A stretch of 10,589 nt of DNA from JAGMDK01 sp023128695 (GTDB lineage Bacteria; Planctomycetota; Phycisphaerae; UBA1845; Fen-1342): positions 1 through 10,589 of the forward strand of contig DAOVQG010000163.1 in NCBI GenBank assembly GCA_030628805.1, read 5' to 3'. A program made the position numbers and the translations under genes. The notes beneath the pieces are model-generated. The model searched no databases. It saw nothing but the letters and a program-made list of their open reading frames with translations, and had not been told where the DNA came from. Below are positions 1 to 5,785 of the stretch, piece after piece; the stretch's first letter is position 1, and every line of letters begins with the position of its first letter.

Positions 1-145
1 CGCCCCACCCACACGGAGGCCCGCCCCACCCACTATGTTGACGCTCAGCCCGCATGCCGCCGTACTTCTCGTCGCGTTGATTTTACCCAGAAAGTCGGTA
101 GCCTCTTGCGGAGTTAGAGGGAGTACAACTCGGAGGTAGGCCGCG
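1..145 (+). other. Upstream region of moxR-like gene, with a 12-bp direct repeat
   Basis: No gene is recognisable here. The 12-mer CGCCCCACCCAC occurs at 1-12 and again at 22-33, a period of 21 bp, and the array may continue beyond the left edge of the window. A TTGACG hexamer (38-43) could be a -35 element, but no good -10 follows at the right distance, so I do not call a promoter. The only clear signal is a GGAGG ribosome binding site at 132-136, nine bases before the ATG at 146. Confidence 0.5.
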
Positions 146-1144
146 ATGCCCACAACGCATGAGGAAGTCCAGCGGGTCGGGGAGACTGTTCGGCAGCACC
201 AGGTGCACTTCGAGCGGCTTTTGACCGAAATTCGACGGGTCATCGTCGGCCAAGAGGACCTGCTGCGCAAGATGCTGGTGGGCCTGCTCGCCGATGGACA
301 CATTTTGCTGGAAGGTGTGCCGGGGCTCGCGAAGACCACTGCCGTCGCCTGTCTGGCCCGGGCGATCCGCACCCGCTTTCAGCGGATCCAGTTCACGCCG
401 GACCTGCTCCCGGCCGACATCATCGGCACCATGGTTTTCCAGCCTGCCGACGGTAGTTTCGCGGTCAAGAAGGGGCCGGTCTTCTCTAACCTGGTGCTGG
501 CCGACGAGATCAACCGTGCCCCCGCCAAGGTACAGAGTGCCTTGCTCGAAGCCATGCAGGAGCGTCAGGTGACCATCGGCGACCAGACTTTTGCACTGGA
601 TGAGCCGTTCCTGGTGCTCGCCACGCAGAATCCAATCGAGCAGGAAGGGACCTACCCGCTCCCGGAAGCGCAGGTGGACCGCTTCATGCTGAAGCTGCTG
701 GTCGATTACCCATCCCGCGACGAGGAGCGGGTGATTCTCGATCGCATGGGCCCGCAACACGGCACGCCCCGGGTCGGGGAGACGCTCGAGCCGCGGCAGG
801 TGCTTGAGGCTCGCCGAGTCCTGGACGACATCTACGTGGACGACAAGGTCAAGGACTACATTGTCACACTCGTCCACGCCACGCGTGTACCCGCCGAGTT
901 CGGCCTCCAGGTGGGCGACTGGATCGAGTATGGGGCTTCCCCCCGAGCGACCATCTATCTCGCCCGGGGTGCCCGTGCGCTCGCGTTCCTTTCCGGCCGC
1001 GGCTACGTCACGCCGCAAGACGTCAAGGACATCGCCCCCGACGTTCTTCGTCACCGAGTGATTGTCAGCTACGAAGCCGAGGCCGAGGAGAAAACGAGCG
1101 ACGACGTGGTCCGCCACGTGCTTGATCATGTAGAGGTCCCGTGA
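146..1144 (+). CDS. MoxR-family AAA+ ATPase
   Basis: This 332-residue cytoplasmic ATPase belongs to the MoxR branch of AAA+ proteins, chaperone-like enzymes that usually help mature or activate partner proteins with von Willebrand factor A domains. The Walker A motif is GVPGLAKT at residues 57-64 (K63). Walker B is NLVLADEIN at 115-123 (D120, E121). Sensor 1 is LATQNP at 158-163. An arginine-finger region EAQVDRF is at 174-180 and a sensor 2 region GASPRA at 263-268. The length is normal for the family and all ATPase motifs are intact. The ATG is supported by GGAGG at 132-136 with 9-nt spacing. MoxR genes usually precede DUF58 and vWA membrane-protein genes; here the downstream side holds only a repeat array and non-coding DNA, so the partners are absent or lie to the left. 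The specific client cannot be told. Confidence 0.95.
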   Translation: MPTTHEEVQRVGETVRQHQVHFERLLTEIRRVIVGQEDLLRKMLVGLLADGHILLEGVPGLAKTTAVACLARAIRTRFQRIQFTPDLLPADIIGTMVFQPADGSFAVKKGPVFSNLVLADEINRAPAKVQSALLEAMQERQVTIGDQTFALDEPFLVLATQNPIEQEGTYPLPEAQVDRFMLKLLVDYPSRDEERVILDRMGPQHGTPRVGETLEPRQVLEARRVLDDIYVDDKVKDYIVTLVHATRVPAEFGLQVGDWIEYGASPRATIYLARGARALAFLSGRGYVTPQDVKDIAPDVLRHRVIVSYEAEAEEKTSDDVVRHVLDHVEVP

Positions 1145-1162
1145 AGAAGAGCGCGGGCTGAA

Positions 1163-1282
1163 GAACGTGGGAACGTGGGAATGTGGGAACGTGGGGACGT
1201 GGGAACGTGGGAACGTGGGAACGTGGGAGCGTGGGAAGGTGGGAAGGTGGGAACGTGGGAAGGGGGGAACGTGGGAAGGTGA
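1163..1282 (+). repeat. 15-copy tandem octamer array (consensus GAACGTGG)
   Basis: Fifteen consecutive 8-bp units run without an insertion or deletion. Eight units match GAACGTGG exactly (units 1, 2, 4, 6, 7, 8, 12, 14). The others carry one or two substitutions, chiefly C to G at position 4 (units 10, 11, 13, 15). The array starts 18 bp after the moxR-like stop codon. Open frames through it on either strand are artefacts of the repeat, because an 8-bp period cycles through all three frames. Similar GTGGGAAC arrays are, from memory, seen in other planctomycete genomes. Confidence 0.95.
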
Positions 1283-1310
1283 TAGGGACGCAATAGGTCG
1301 CGAACGACCG

Positions 1311-1329
1311 CGCGGGCTTCAGGCCCGCG
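1311..1329. repeat. Short GC-rich palindrome (7-bp stem)
   Basis: CGCGGGC (1311-1317) and GCCCGCG (1323-1329) are exact reverse complements around the 5-base loop TTCAG. No T-run follows on either strand, so it is not a convincing intrinsic terminator. It may be a REP-like element or a weak transcript end for the moxR-like gene. Confidence 0.5.
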
Positions 1330-1751
1330 GCTCTTCGGAGTGCTCGCGTCTCTCCATTGTCACGACACTCATGAAACGCAGCACTAGAGCATTCCAGTCC
1401 CATTTTTCAACGAACTGCCAGCACCAGCTCTGGAAGGGGCGTCTCTGGCAAACAGCTTGCCGCGCGACGTATTGATAGGCCGCTCTCAATAAGTTTCGGA
1501 AACCGTCCCCGCCCTCACCTCCCTCTCAAAAAAAAAGCTTATTTTTCGCGTGAGTGCCGGACCCGAGTTCCGCTTTTATAACAGGTATGGTTATGGCCGT
1601 GCCTGAAGAGCGTCAACGCGCCTTCTGGAACGGGAAAGGTCTGATGTGGAGCGGTGTTGCCATTTCTTGCCGCGGTCCGCAGCGGAAGTCCGCGTGCACG
1701 GCGACGGACAGCAGAAGCGTGATTAGCGCTATAGTTTGAAGGCCCTCGTGC

Positions 1752-1778
1752 TTGACACGATGGTCGCTGGCGTGTAAT
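1752..1778 (+). promoter_or_regulatory. Sigma70-like promoter for the pseudopilin gene
   Basis: TTGACA (1752-1757) is a perfect -35 hexamer. TGTAAT (1773-1778) matches five of six bases of the -10 consensus. The spacer is 15 nt, slightly short. A start near 1785 would give a leader of about 160 nt before the ATG at 1948. The position fits the gene start set by the ribosome binding site and argues against translation starting further upstream. Confidence 0.55.
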
Positions 1779-1947
1779 AGTGGATTTTTCGTGCTCCCGG
1801 TTCAGTCCGCTATTACGGTTAAGTTTGAGCCGGGTAAGCAGTGTGAGGCGGTTGCCAGCGCCCGGGCTGCTCAGGAACGGTTTCGGGGATGGAAGTGCTG
1901 ACACGTCTAACGGAACCGTTACATCTGGCATCGCAGGAGCCAAAGAA

Positions 1948-2904
1948 ATGAAAAGTACATCTGTCAGGGCCCGAGGAGGCTTCACGCTGATCGAGTTGTT
2001 GGTTGTGGTGGCGATTATCGCCCTATTGATCTCGATCCTGCTGCCTTCTTTGAGCCGAGCGAAAGAGCAAGCCAAAATCGTCGACTGCCTGGCGAACGAA
2101 CGCTCGACGATCCAATCCACGACCCTCTACCTGATGGATTCCAACGATAATTTCCCGTTCCAGTACAAGGTGGAGGAGGGGGGCGCCCGCGGGGTTTGTA
2201 GCTGGTCCTACGGGGGGAAGACAACCCATGACTACTGGCGCGAACATGACCCCACTTTTTACCACGAGGTTGGGAACCGCCCGTTGAATGTGTACCTCCT
2301 GGGCAATGAGCCCGAACCGGACGTCCGGGACCCCTCCGGCAACATCATCAAACGCACAGAGGTCCCGGTTCTGAGGTGTAAGTCAGACAAGCACTCGTTC
2401 CAGCGTGATTGGGGCGACCCGGACGCCGAGGGTGATGCCATCAGCACCTACGACGATATCGGCACGAGCTACCACTTCAACTTGGCAGCGTACCTCAGGG
2501 GCGGCAAGGGCCCCGGCAATATGGATGTGGTCAAGAGCGGTCTGAGCACATCTCAGATGGAGACTTGGCTCTGGTACCGCAACGGATGGTCCATCATGGT
2601 GCGCGACGCCATTCGGGACGCTTTGCTCAAGCACTCTTCGACGTATGCGACGTTCTGGGAGGACCCGATGGACCGGGGCCTCGGCGAGATGAGCCAATAC
2701 ATGGGCAACCACCGCAAGTTTTCCAGGCACAGCATATGTTTCCTGGACGGACACGCCACAAACACATTCGTGGACACCCGCGTCCAATGCAGCACCGGCT
2801 GGCACTCGCTCAATCCGGAGTGGATTCCGTATCTCGATCAGCCCACGGGCGAGTACTGTTACAGCAACCTTTGGTATAGGAACTGTGACCCGTATCCGGA
2901 ATGA
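1948..2904 (+). CDS. Prepilin-type N-terminal cleavage/methylation domain protein (H-X9-DG-like pseudopilin)
   Basis: A 318-residue protein with a type IV prepilin signal. The leader MKSTSVRARGG ends at G11, and the mature protein would start FTLIE with F12 at +1 and the conserved glutamate E16 at +5. A hydrophobic helix (about 14-31) follows, then a helical RAKEQAK segment. The large exported domain has features of the planctomycete processing-associated family: an LRCKSD segment around C144, SYHFN at 174-178, and FLDGH at 265-269 near the C-terminus. The histidine (H255) is 11 rather than 9 residues before the DG. After this comes an aromatic, cysteine-containing tail. The ATG at 1948 is chosen because AGGAG (1935-1939) lies 8 nt upstream and the leader length is right; an in-frame ATG at 1780 would bury the signal. 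The exact role is unknown: it may be a minor pilin-like or surface protein processed by a prepilin peptidase. Confidence 0.9.
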   Translation: MKSTSVRARGGFTLIELLVVVAIIALLISILLPSLSRAKEQAKIVDCLANERSTIQSTTLYLMDSNDNFPFQYKVEEGGARGVCSWSYGGKTTHDYWREHDPTFYHEVGNRPLNVYLLGNEPEPDVRDPSGNIIKRTEVPVLRCKSDKHSFQRDWGDPDAEGDAISTYDDIGTSYHFNLAAYLRGGKGPGNMDVVKSGLSTSQMETWLWYRNGWSIMVRDAIRDALLKHSSTYATFWEDPMDRGLGEMSQYMGNHRKFSRHSICFLDGHATNTFVDTRVQCSTGWHSLNPEWIPYLDQPTGEYCYSNLWYRNCDPYPE

Positions 2905-3110
2905 TCGGGCCGAGGCCGATACGCGGCCCAGGGCAGCGGTCCCTGGGTCTTTCGAGGGAATAACGATACGTCCGGCCGGGGCCGGCTAAGGCAAACGGGG
3001 TTCCCAAATGGGCCCCGGAGCGGTCCCGGGTAAGCCACGCGGCGGGCTGGTAGCGCCTGTGGACGGCGGGCAAGGCCGTGTGGTGGGTACCGTAGAGAAG
3101 GATAAGACGA
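2905..3110 (+). other. Hairpin-rich spacer, possible structured RNA leader
   Basis: The spacer contains successive self-complementary segments. They are 2907-2912/2924-2929; 2927-2933/2941-2947; CCGGC 2972-2976 with GCCGG 2981-2985; GGGG-TT-CCC 2997-3005 with GGGCCCC 3010-3016 (7 bp around AAAT); 3035-3044 with 3054-3062 (9 pairs with a bulged C and one G-T); and ACGGC 3063-3067 with GCCGT 3075-3079. It ends in AAGGA (3098-3102), 8 nt before the next ATG. It could be a 5' regulatory RNA of the downstream gene or a terminator/repeat cluster. No known riboswitch class fits. Confidence 0.4.
2925..2953 (+). terminator. Possible intrinsic terminator after the pseudopilin gene
   Basis: CCCAGGG (2927-2933) pairs exactly with CCCTGGG (2941-2947) around a 7-base loop, extendable by two pairs (one G-T), and TCTTTC follows. 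It lies about 20 bp after the stop codon. The T-run is short, so it may be an attenuator or simply a structured spacer. It shares bases with an alternative hairpin (2907-2912 with 2924-2929), so the two are mutually exclusive. Confidence 0.4.
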
Positions 3111-3497
3111 ATGTCGCCTGCTGTGAAAAACGTGGTGTTGTTGGTGATCATCGGCGTGGCCATTATTGCCGCCGGCTTCTTCTTTATCCGTGGCGGCAGT
3201 GAGAGTGATTACGCCGATACGGAGGCAAGCATCACCCACTGGATTGACGTGGAAACCGGCGAGGTTTGGCACCTGACCGCCGCCGAGTTGGCGAAATGGC
3301 GCAACGACCCGGAGAAAAGGCGGCGTATCAAGGGCAACCGCCAACTGGTTTTCTTCAATCCCGACACCAACGATTACACCATCTGCGGCGCGATGAAGGA
3401 CAGGAAGACCGGGGAGTGGTTCTGCCCCATGGGACCGGACGGCACCGAGTACCCGTCCCCGAGCGAGAGAGAAGAAGAGCCCGCCGAGGGCGAATAA
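3111..3497 (+). CDS. Small membrane-anchored protein of unknown function
   Basis: A 128-residue protein that I do not recognise. Residues about 8-26 form one hydrophobic helix (VVLLVIIGVAIIAAGFFFI) preceded by a short K-containing N-terminus. This suggests an N-in signal anchor with the rest outside the cytoplasm. The exposed part is polar, with WIDVETGEVWHLT, a basic RRRIKGNR stretch, two cysteines near ICGAMKDRKTGEWFCP, and an acidic glutamate-rich tail. The Cys pair could form a disulphide or bind metal; that is inference. AAGGA lies 8 nt before the ATG. It follows the pseudopilin-type gene on the same strand and is closed by its own terminator, so the two may be functionally linked. Codon use and length look like a real gene rather than a chance frame. 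Confidence 0.8.
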   Translation: MSPAVKNVVLLVIIGVAIIAAGFFFIRGGSESDYADTEASITHWIDVETGEVWHLTAAELAKWRNDPEKRRRIKGNRQLVFFNPDTNDYTICGAMKDRKTGEWFCPMGPDGTEYPSPSEREEEPAEGE

Positions 3498-3577
3498 GCG
3501 GGGGGCCGCCTCTCCCGGAGGCAGTGCCGGCGATCGGCGGCGTCTGGAATGATCAGCTTACCAAGCGAGGTTTTTGT

Positions 3578-3612
3578 TCCCACCCCGTCAGCGCGGGGGG
3601 GGACTCTTTTAT
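3578..3612 (+). terminator. Intrinsic terminator of the small membrane protein gene
   Basis: TCCC-A-CCCCG (3578-3587) pairs with CGGGG-G-GGGA (3594-3603): nine base pairs with one internal A-G mismatch and a 6-base loop. CTCTTTTATT follows immediately. This is the best terminator in the window and reads on the plus strand, about 80 bp after the stop codon at 3495-3497. Confidence 0.7.
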
Positions 3613-3654
3613 TGGCAGGCAGAAGAACAAGAATAGCACTCCGCCGCAATAGTC

Positions 3655-3692
3655 CTGTAGCGGCCGGGCCCCGTACCGGCCGCAGCCTACAG
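3655..3692. repeat. REP-like palindrome overlapping the aminotransferase stop codon
   Basis: CTGTA (3655-3659) pairs with TACAG (3688-3692), and GCGGCCGG (3660-3667) pairs with CCGGCCGC (3676-3683). AGCC (3684-3687) is bulged and the loop is 8 bases. The minus-strand stop codon TAG (3687-3689) lies inside the structure. The core GTAGCGGCC is shared with the palindrome at 5715-5735, seen there on the other strand, suggesting a dispersed repeat family. It may also serve as a transcript-end structure for the minus-strand gene. Confidence 0.65.
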
Positions 3693-4829
3693 TCTTTCCG
3701 CGAACACCTTTTGGGCGGCTGTTACGCCGGCGCCGAGCTCGAACTTGTGCCCGAGCTTGTAGAGCACCTGCTCCAAGGCGGCGATTGCCACCATCGTGTC
3801 CATTTCATCCACATAGCCCATGTGGCCGAGGCGGAATATCTTGCCCTTCAGGTGCTCCTGCCCGCCGGCGGATTGAATCCCGAAACGTTCCTTGAGCCCG
3901 TTGCGGATGTCGGGGACTTTCAGCCCGGCCGGGCAGGTGAGCGCCGTCACCGAATCCGAGGGCCGCTTTGAGAAGACTGTCAGCCCGATCGCCTCGCCGG
4001 CGCCGCGGGTGGCGGCCGCCATCACGGCGACACGCTTCCAGACGTTCTCCAGGCCCTCCTCGAGCAGGATGTCCAGGGCCTTGTTCAAGCCGCGGATCAG
4101 CAGATGCGCTGGGGTGAACGGCGTGTCGTTCTTGGCCCCGCTCTTGCGAGCCTTGATCAGGTTCAAGTAGTAGGCGGGCTGGCTCTTGTTATTCTCGATC
4201 ACGCTCCAGGCCCGCTCGCTGACCGACAGGAAGCCCAGCCCCGGCGGAATCATGAGCGATTTCTGCGCCCCGGTGATCATCACGTCCACGCCCCAGTCGT
4301 CCGACTTGACCGGCAGGGCGCCGATCGAGGTGATGCCGTCGACCAGGAAGAGCTTACCCGCGGCGTTGACGATCTGACCGATCGCCTCCAGGTCGCACAG
4401 CGTCGCGGTGGAGGTCTCGCTGTGGGTGAGCATGACGGACGTGATCTCGGGGTCCTGCTTGAGATAGTCGGCGATCCACTGGGGCTCGACGGCGGTGCCC
4501 CACTCGATCTCGTGGCGATGGACGTTGATGCCGTACTGCTCGGCGATTTCGCCCCAGCGCTGGCCGAATTTGCCGCCCTCAACGGTCAGCATCTTGGAGC
4601 CCGGGGGGTGGCAGCCGACGATCGCGGCCTCAGCCGCCGCCGTTCCGGAGCCGGTGATGGTGATGACGTCGTTCTTGGTCTGCATGACCTCCTGGAGCTT
4701 TGTGGTGGCCTCTTTCATAAAGCCCTTGAACCAATCGGTGCGGTGGTGCTCGAAGGGGCGAGCCATTTCGAGCAACACTTCCTCGGGAACGGCACACGGG
4801 CCGGGGGTGAACAGGCGGATTTTCTTCAT
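3687..4829 (-). CDS. Class V PLP aminotransferase (alanine-glyoxylate / serine-pyruvate type)
   Basis: A 380-residue cytoplasmic aminotransferase of fold type I, class V. It moves an amino group between small amino acids and 2-oxo acids, probably alanine or serine with glyoxylate or pyruvate. The N-terminal FTPGPCAVPEEVL (7-19) is the family's entry signature. ITGSGTAAAEAAI (58-70) is the phosphate-binding region. D164 in LVDGITSIG should contact the pyridine nitrogen. K190 in GAQKSLMIPPGLGF is the Schiff-base lysine. R333 in FRLGHMGYVDE near the C-terminus is the likely carboxylate-binding arginine. The ATG at 4829 is preferred, with GAGGT (4838-4842) about 9 nt upstream; an in-frame ATG at 4940 adds 37 residues unlike the family. 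Related enzymes can act in serine synthesis as phosphoserine aminotransferases, so the substrate is not fixed. It stands alone, divergent from the toxin-antitoxin pair. Confidence 0.92.
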   Translation of the reverse strand: MKKIRLFTPGPCAVPEEVLLEMARPFEHHRTDWFKGFMKEATTKLQEVMQTKNDVITITGSGTAAAEAAIVGCHPPGSKMLTVEGGKFGQRWGEIAEQYGINVHRHEIEWGTAVEPQWIADYLKQDPEITSVMLTHSETSTATLCDLEAIGQIVNAAGKLFLVDGITSIGALPVKSDDWGVDVMITGAQKSLMIPPGLGFLSVSERAWSVIENNKSQPAYYLNLIKARKSGAKNDTPFTPAHLLIRGLNKALDILLEEGLENVWKRVAVMAAATRGAGEAIGLTVFSKRPSDSVTALTCPAGLKVPDIRNGLKERFGIQSAGGQEHLKGKIFRLGHMGYVDEMDTMVAIAALEQVLYKLGHKFELGAGVTAAQKVFAERL

Positions 4830-5004
4830 CTCTGCAAACCTCGCGTGTAAGAACCACGTTGAAACAACACTGAGATACCGAACCGGCATATTAGCCGCTA
4901 AAGCCCTCTCCGTTCCAGGGGTGAGAAGTGGAAACCTCATGTCCGTGCGAAGCCAACATCGCGCATTTCCCTGACCGGAGAGATACGAGCCGTGCGGAAG
5001 CGAG

Positions 5005-5010
5005 TATAAT
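5005..5010 (+). promoter_or_regulatory. -10 element for the mntA-hepT pair
   Basis: A perfect TATAAT lies 20 nt before the mntA ATG (5031), so the transcript would start near 5017 with a very short leader. No matching -35 hexamer is at the usual distance (GATACG at 4982-4987), so activation or autoregulation is possible. The 201-bp gap 4830-5030 serves two divergent genes; I saw no clear promoter for the aminotransferase on the other strand. Confidence 0.45.
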
Positions 5011-5030
5011 GCTCATGATGAGTTGATGGA

Positions 5031-5342
5031 ATGACGCAACAGACTCGTGAAATACTGAAGACGCTCAGCGAGAACAGAACTCGTCTGGAGCGGCTTGGCA
5101 TCCAACGACTTGGCCTTTTCGGCTCAAGCGTGCGGGGCGAGGCGCAACCACAAAGCGACCTGGATTTCCTCGTCGAGTTCAAAACCAAGTCGTTCGACGC
5201 CTACATGGACCTGAAGTTCTTTCTGGAAGAGCTGTTCCAGCGTAACGTGGATCTGGTGCTGGCGGACGCGATCAAGCCGCGTTTGAAGCCGACGATTCTT
5301 TCGGAAGCCGTCTATGCCCCGGGATTTGAAGGTTTATCTTGA
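5031..5342 (+). CDS. mntA: MntA-type nucleotidyltransferase antitoxin (MNT domain)
   Basis: A 103-residue minimal nucleotidyltransferase. The catalytic motif is GSSVRGEAQPQSDLDFLVEF at residues 31-50: G31-S32, ten residues, then D43-x-D45. A third acidic residue is D74 in RNVDLVL. This matches the GSX10DXD pattern of MntA antitoxins, which neutralise HEPN-family HepT toxins by adding AMP to a tyrosine near the toxin's active site. The length is typical. The next gene, a HEPN protein, starts 29 nt before this one ends, the classic antitoxin-first arrangement with translational coupling. The ATG at 5031 has a weak ribosome binding site (GATGAG or GATGGA just upstream), and three out-of-frame ATGs crowd the leader at 5015, 5018 and 5026. 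All catalytic residues are present, so the enzyme is probably active. Confidence 0.93.
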   Translation: MTQQTREILKTLSENRTRLERLGIQRLGLFGSSVRGEAQPQSDLDFLVEFKTKSFDAYMDLKFFLEELFQRNVDLVLADAIKPRLKPTILSEAVYAPGFEGLS

Positions 5343-5676
5343 AGACATTCTGACCGCGGTTGAGAAGATTCGACGCTATGCGGCTGGGCTATCCCTGGAT
5401 ACTTTCGCCCGGGACGAGAAGACGTTGGACGCCGTCGTCCGTAACCTCGAAGTCATTGGCGAGGCAGTCAAACAGATCCCCGAGGATGTTCGGGTACGCC
5501 ACCCACAGGTGGAGTGGAAGAAAATCGCCGGCCTGCGAGACATCCTGATCCACGCCTACTTCGGTATCGATTTGGAAATCGTGTGGGACATCGTTCAGAA
5601 CAAGCTACCCGCTTTGGAACCACAAGTGCGGCAAATCCTGCTTTCTTTCGATCATGAAACCACTGCTGAAGGGTAG
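5314..5676 (+). CDS. hepT: HepT-type HEPN ribonuclease toxin
   Basis: A 120-residue, mostly helical HEPN protein of the HepT toxin family, which cleaves RNA and slows growth when not neutralised. The signature R-X4-H-X-Y is present as R75-DILI-H80-A-Y82; R and H are the catalytic pair, and Y82 is the position modified by MntA in characterised pairs. Other family features are the N-terminal LEDILTAVEKI (9-19), NLEVIGEAVKQIP (44-56) and a C-terminal helical bundle ending in LPALEPQVRQIL. The ATG at 5314 overlaps mntA by 29 nt and has GGAAG at 5303-5307 as a ribosome binding site. It is full length and intact. The toxic role is inferred from family knowledge. Confidence 0.93.
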   Translation: MPRDLKVYLEDILTAVEKIRRYAAGLSLDTFARDEKTLDAVVRNLEVIGEAVKQIPEDVRVRHPQVEWKKIAGLRDILIHAYFGIDLEIVWDIVQNKLPALEPQVRQILLSFDHETTAEG

Positions 5677-5687
5677 TGACCGTATGT

Positions 5688-5700
5688 CGGGTAAAACCCG
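5688..5700. repeat. Small palindrome CGGGT-AAA-ACCCG
   Basis: An exact 5-bp inverted repeat with a 3-base loop, 12 bp after hepT, the first of three palindromes in this gap. From memory, GGACGGGTTTTACCCGAC-like segments recur between genes in some planctomycetes. Confidence 0.5.
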
Positions 5701-5714
5701 TCCTACAAGGCCGA

Positions 5715-5746
5715 CGGCCTGCGAGCCGCAGGCCGCTACATGACTT
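5715..5746 (+). terminator. GC-rich palindrome, possible terminator of hepT
   Basis: CGGCCTGCG (5715-5723) and CGCAGGCCG (5727-5735) are exact reverse complements with loop AGC. CTACATGACTTTT follows, ending in a short T-run displaced by several bases. It could end the mntA-hepT transcript, though the displaced T-run is weak. The complementary strand reads GTAGCGGCC, shared with the palindrome at 3655-3692, so it is also a candidate dispersed repeat. Confidence 0.45.
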
Positions 5747-5764
5747 TTGCGGCGGGCCGGGTGG

Positions 5765-5784
5765 CCCATGGCTTTAGCCGTGGG
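5765..5784. repeat. Palindrome CCCATGGC-TTTA-GCCGTGGG
   Basis: Eight base pairs (one T-G) around the loop TTTA. The 12-mer that overlaps its left arm, CGGGTGGCCCAT (5758-5769), reappears inverted at 5970-5981, which suggests a family of related elements in this spacer. Confidence 0.55.
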
Positions 5785-5785
5785 G

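Larger units (their letters stand above)
1283..1947. other. Non-coding region between octamer array and pseudopilin gene
   Basis: About 665 bp without a supportable gene. Small open frames exist but have no ribosome binding site and encode arginine/serine-rich sequence typical of chance reading frames. An A-run followed by GCTTATTTTT (about 1528-1545) forms a weak AT-only hairpin. The right end carries the promoter at 1752-1778, the transcript leader and the AGGAG ribosome binding site (1935-1939). Nothing recognisable as a known structured RNA was seen. Confidence 0.6.

Noticed and set aside
83..1129. Long open frame on the strand opposite the moxR-like gene.
   Set aside because: It mirrors a gene with all ATPase motifs; long antisense frames are expected in GC-rich codon usage. 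No ribosome binding site and no recognisable domain.
1780..1947. Upstream extension of the pseudopilin gene by 56 residues.
   Set aside because: It would put the prepilin signal far from the N-terminus, has no ribosome binding site, and lies downstream of a promoter whose start is near 1785.
1539..2120. Minus-strand open frame across the pseudopilin leader.
   Set aside because: No start signal, overlaps a convincing promoter and gene start, and the sequence is low-complexity and arginine/serine rich.
2990..3054. Resemblance to a c-di-GMP-I (GEMM) riboswitch: GGCAAAC, then a hairpin, then GGTAGC at about the right distance.
   Set aside because: The conserved GCAAAGC block between the two hairpins and the GGGTTACC-like 3' strand are absent, so the ligand pocket cannot be formed. 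Treated as coincidence within a structured spacer.
4830..4940. 37-residue N-terminal extension of the aminotransferase.
   Set aside because: The family begins at FTPGP, and a good ribosome binding site supports the start at 4829.
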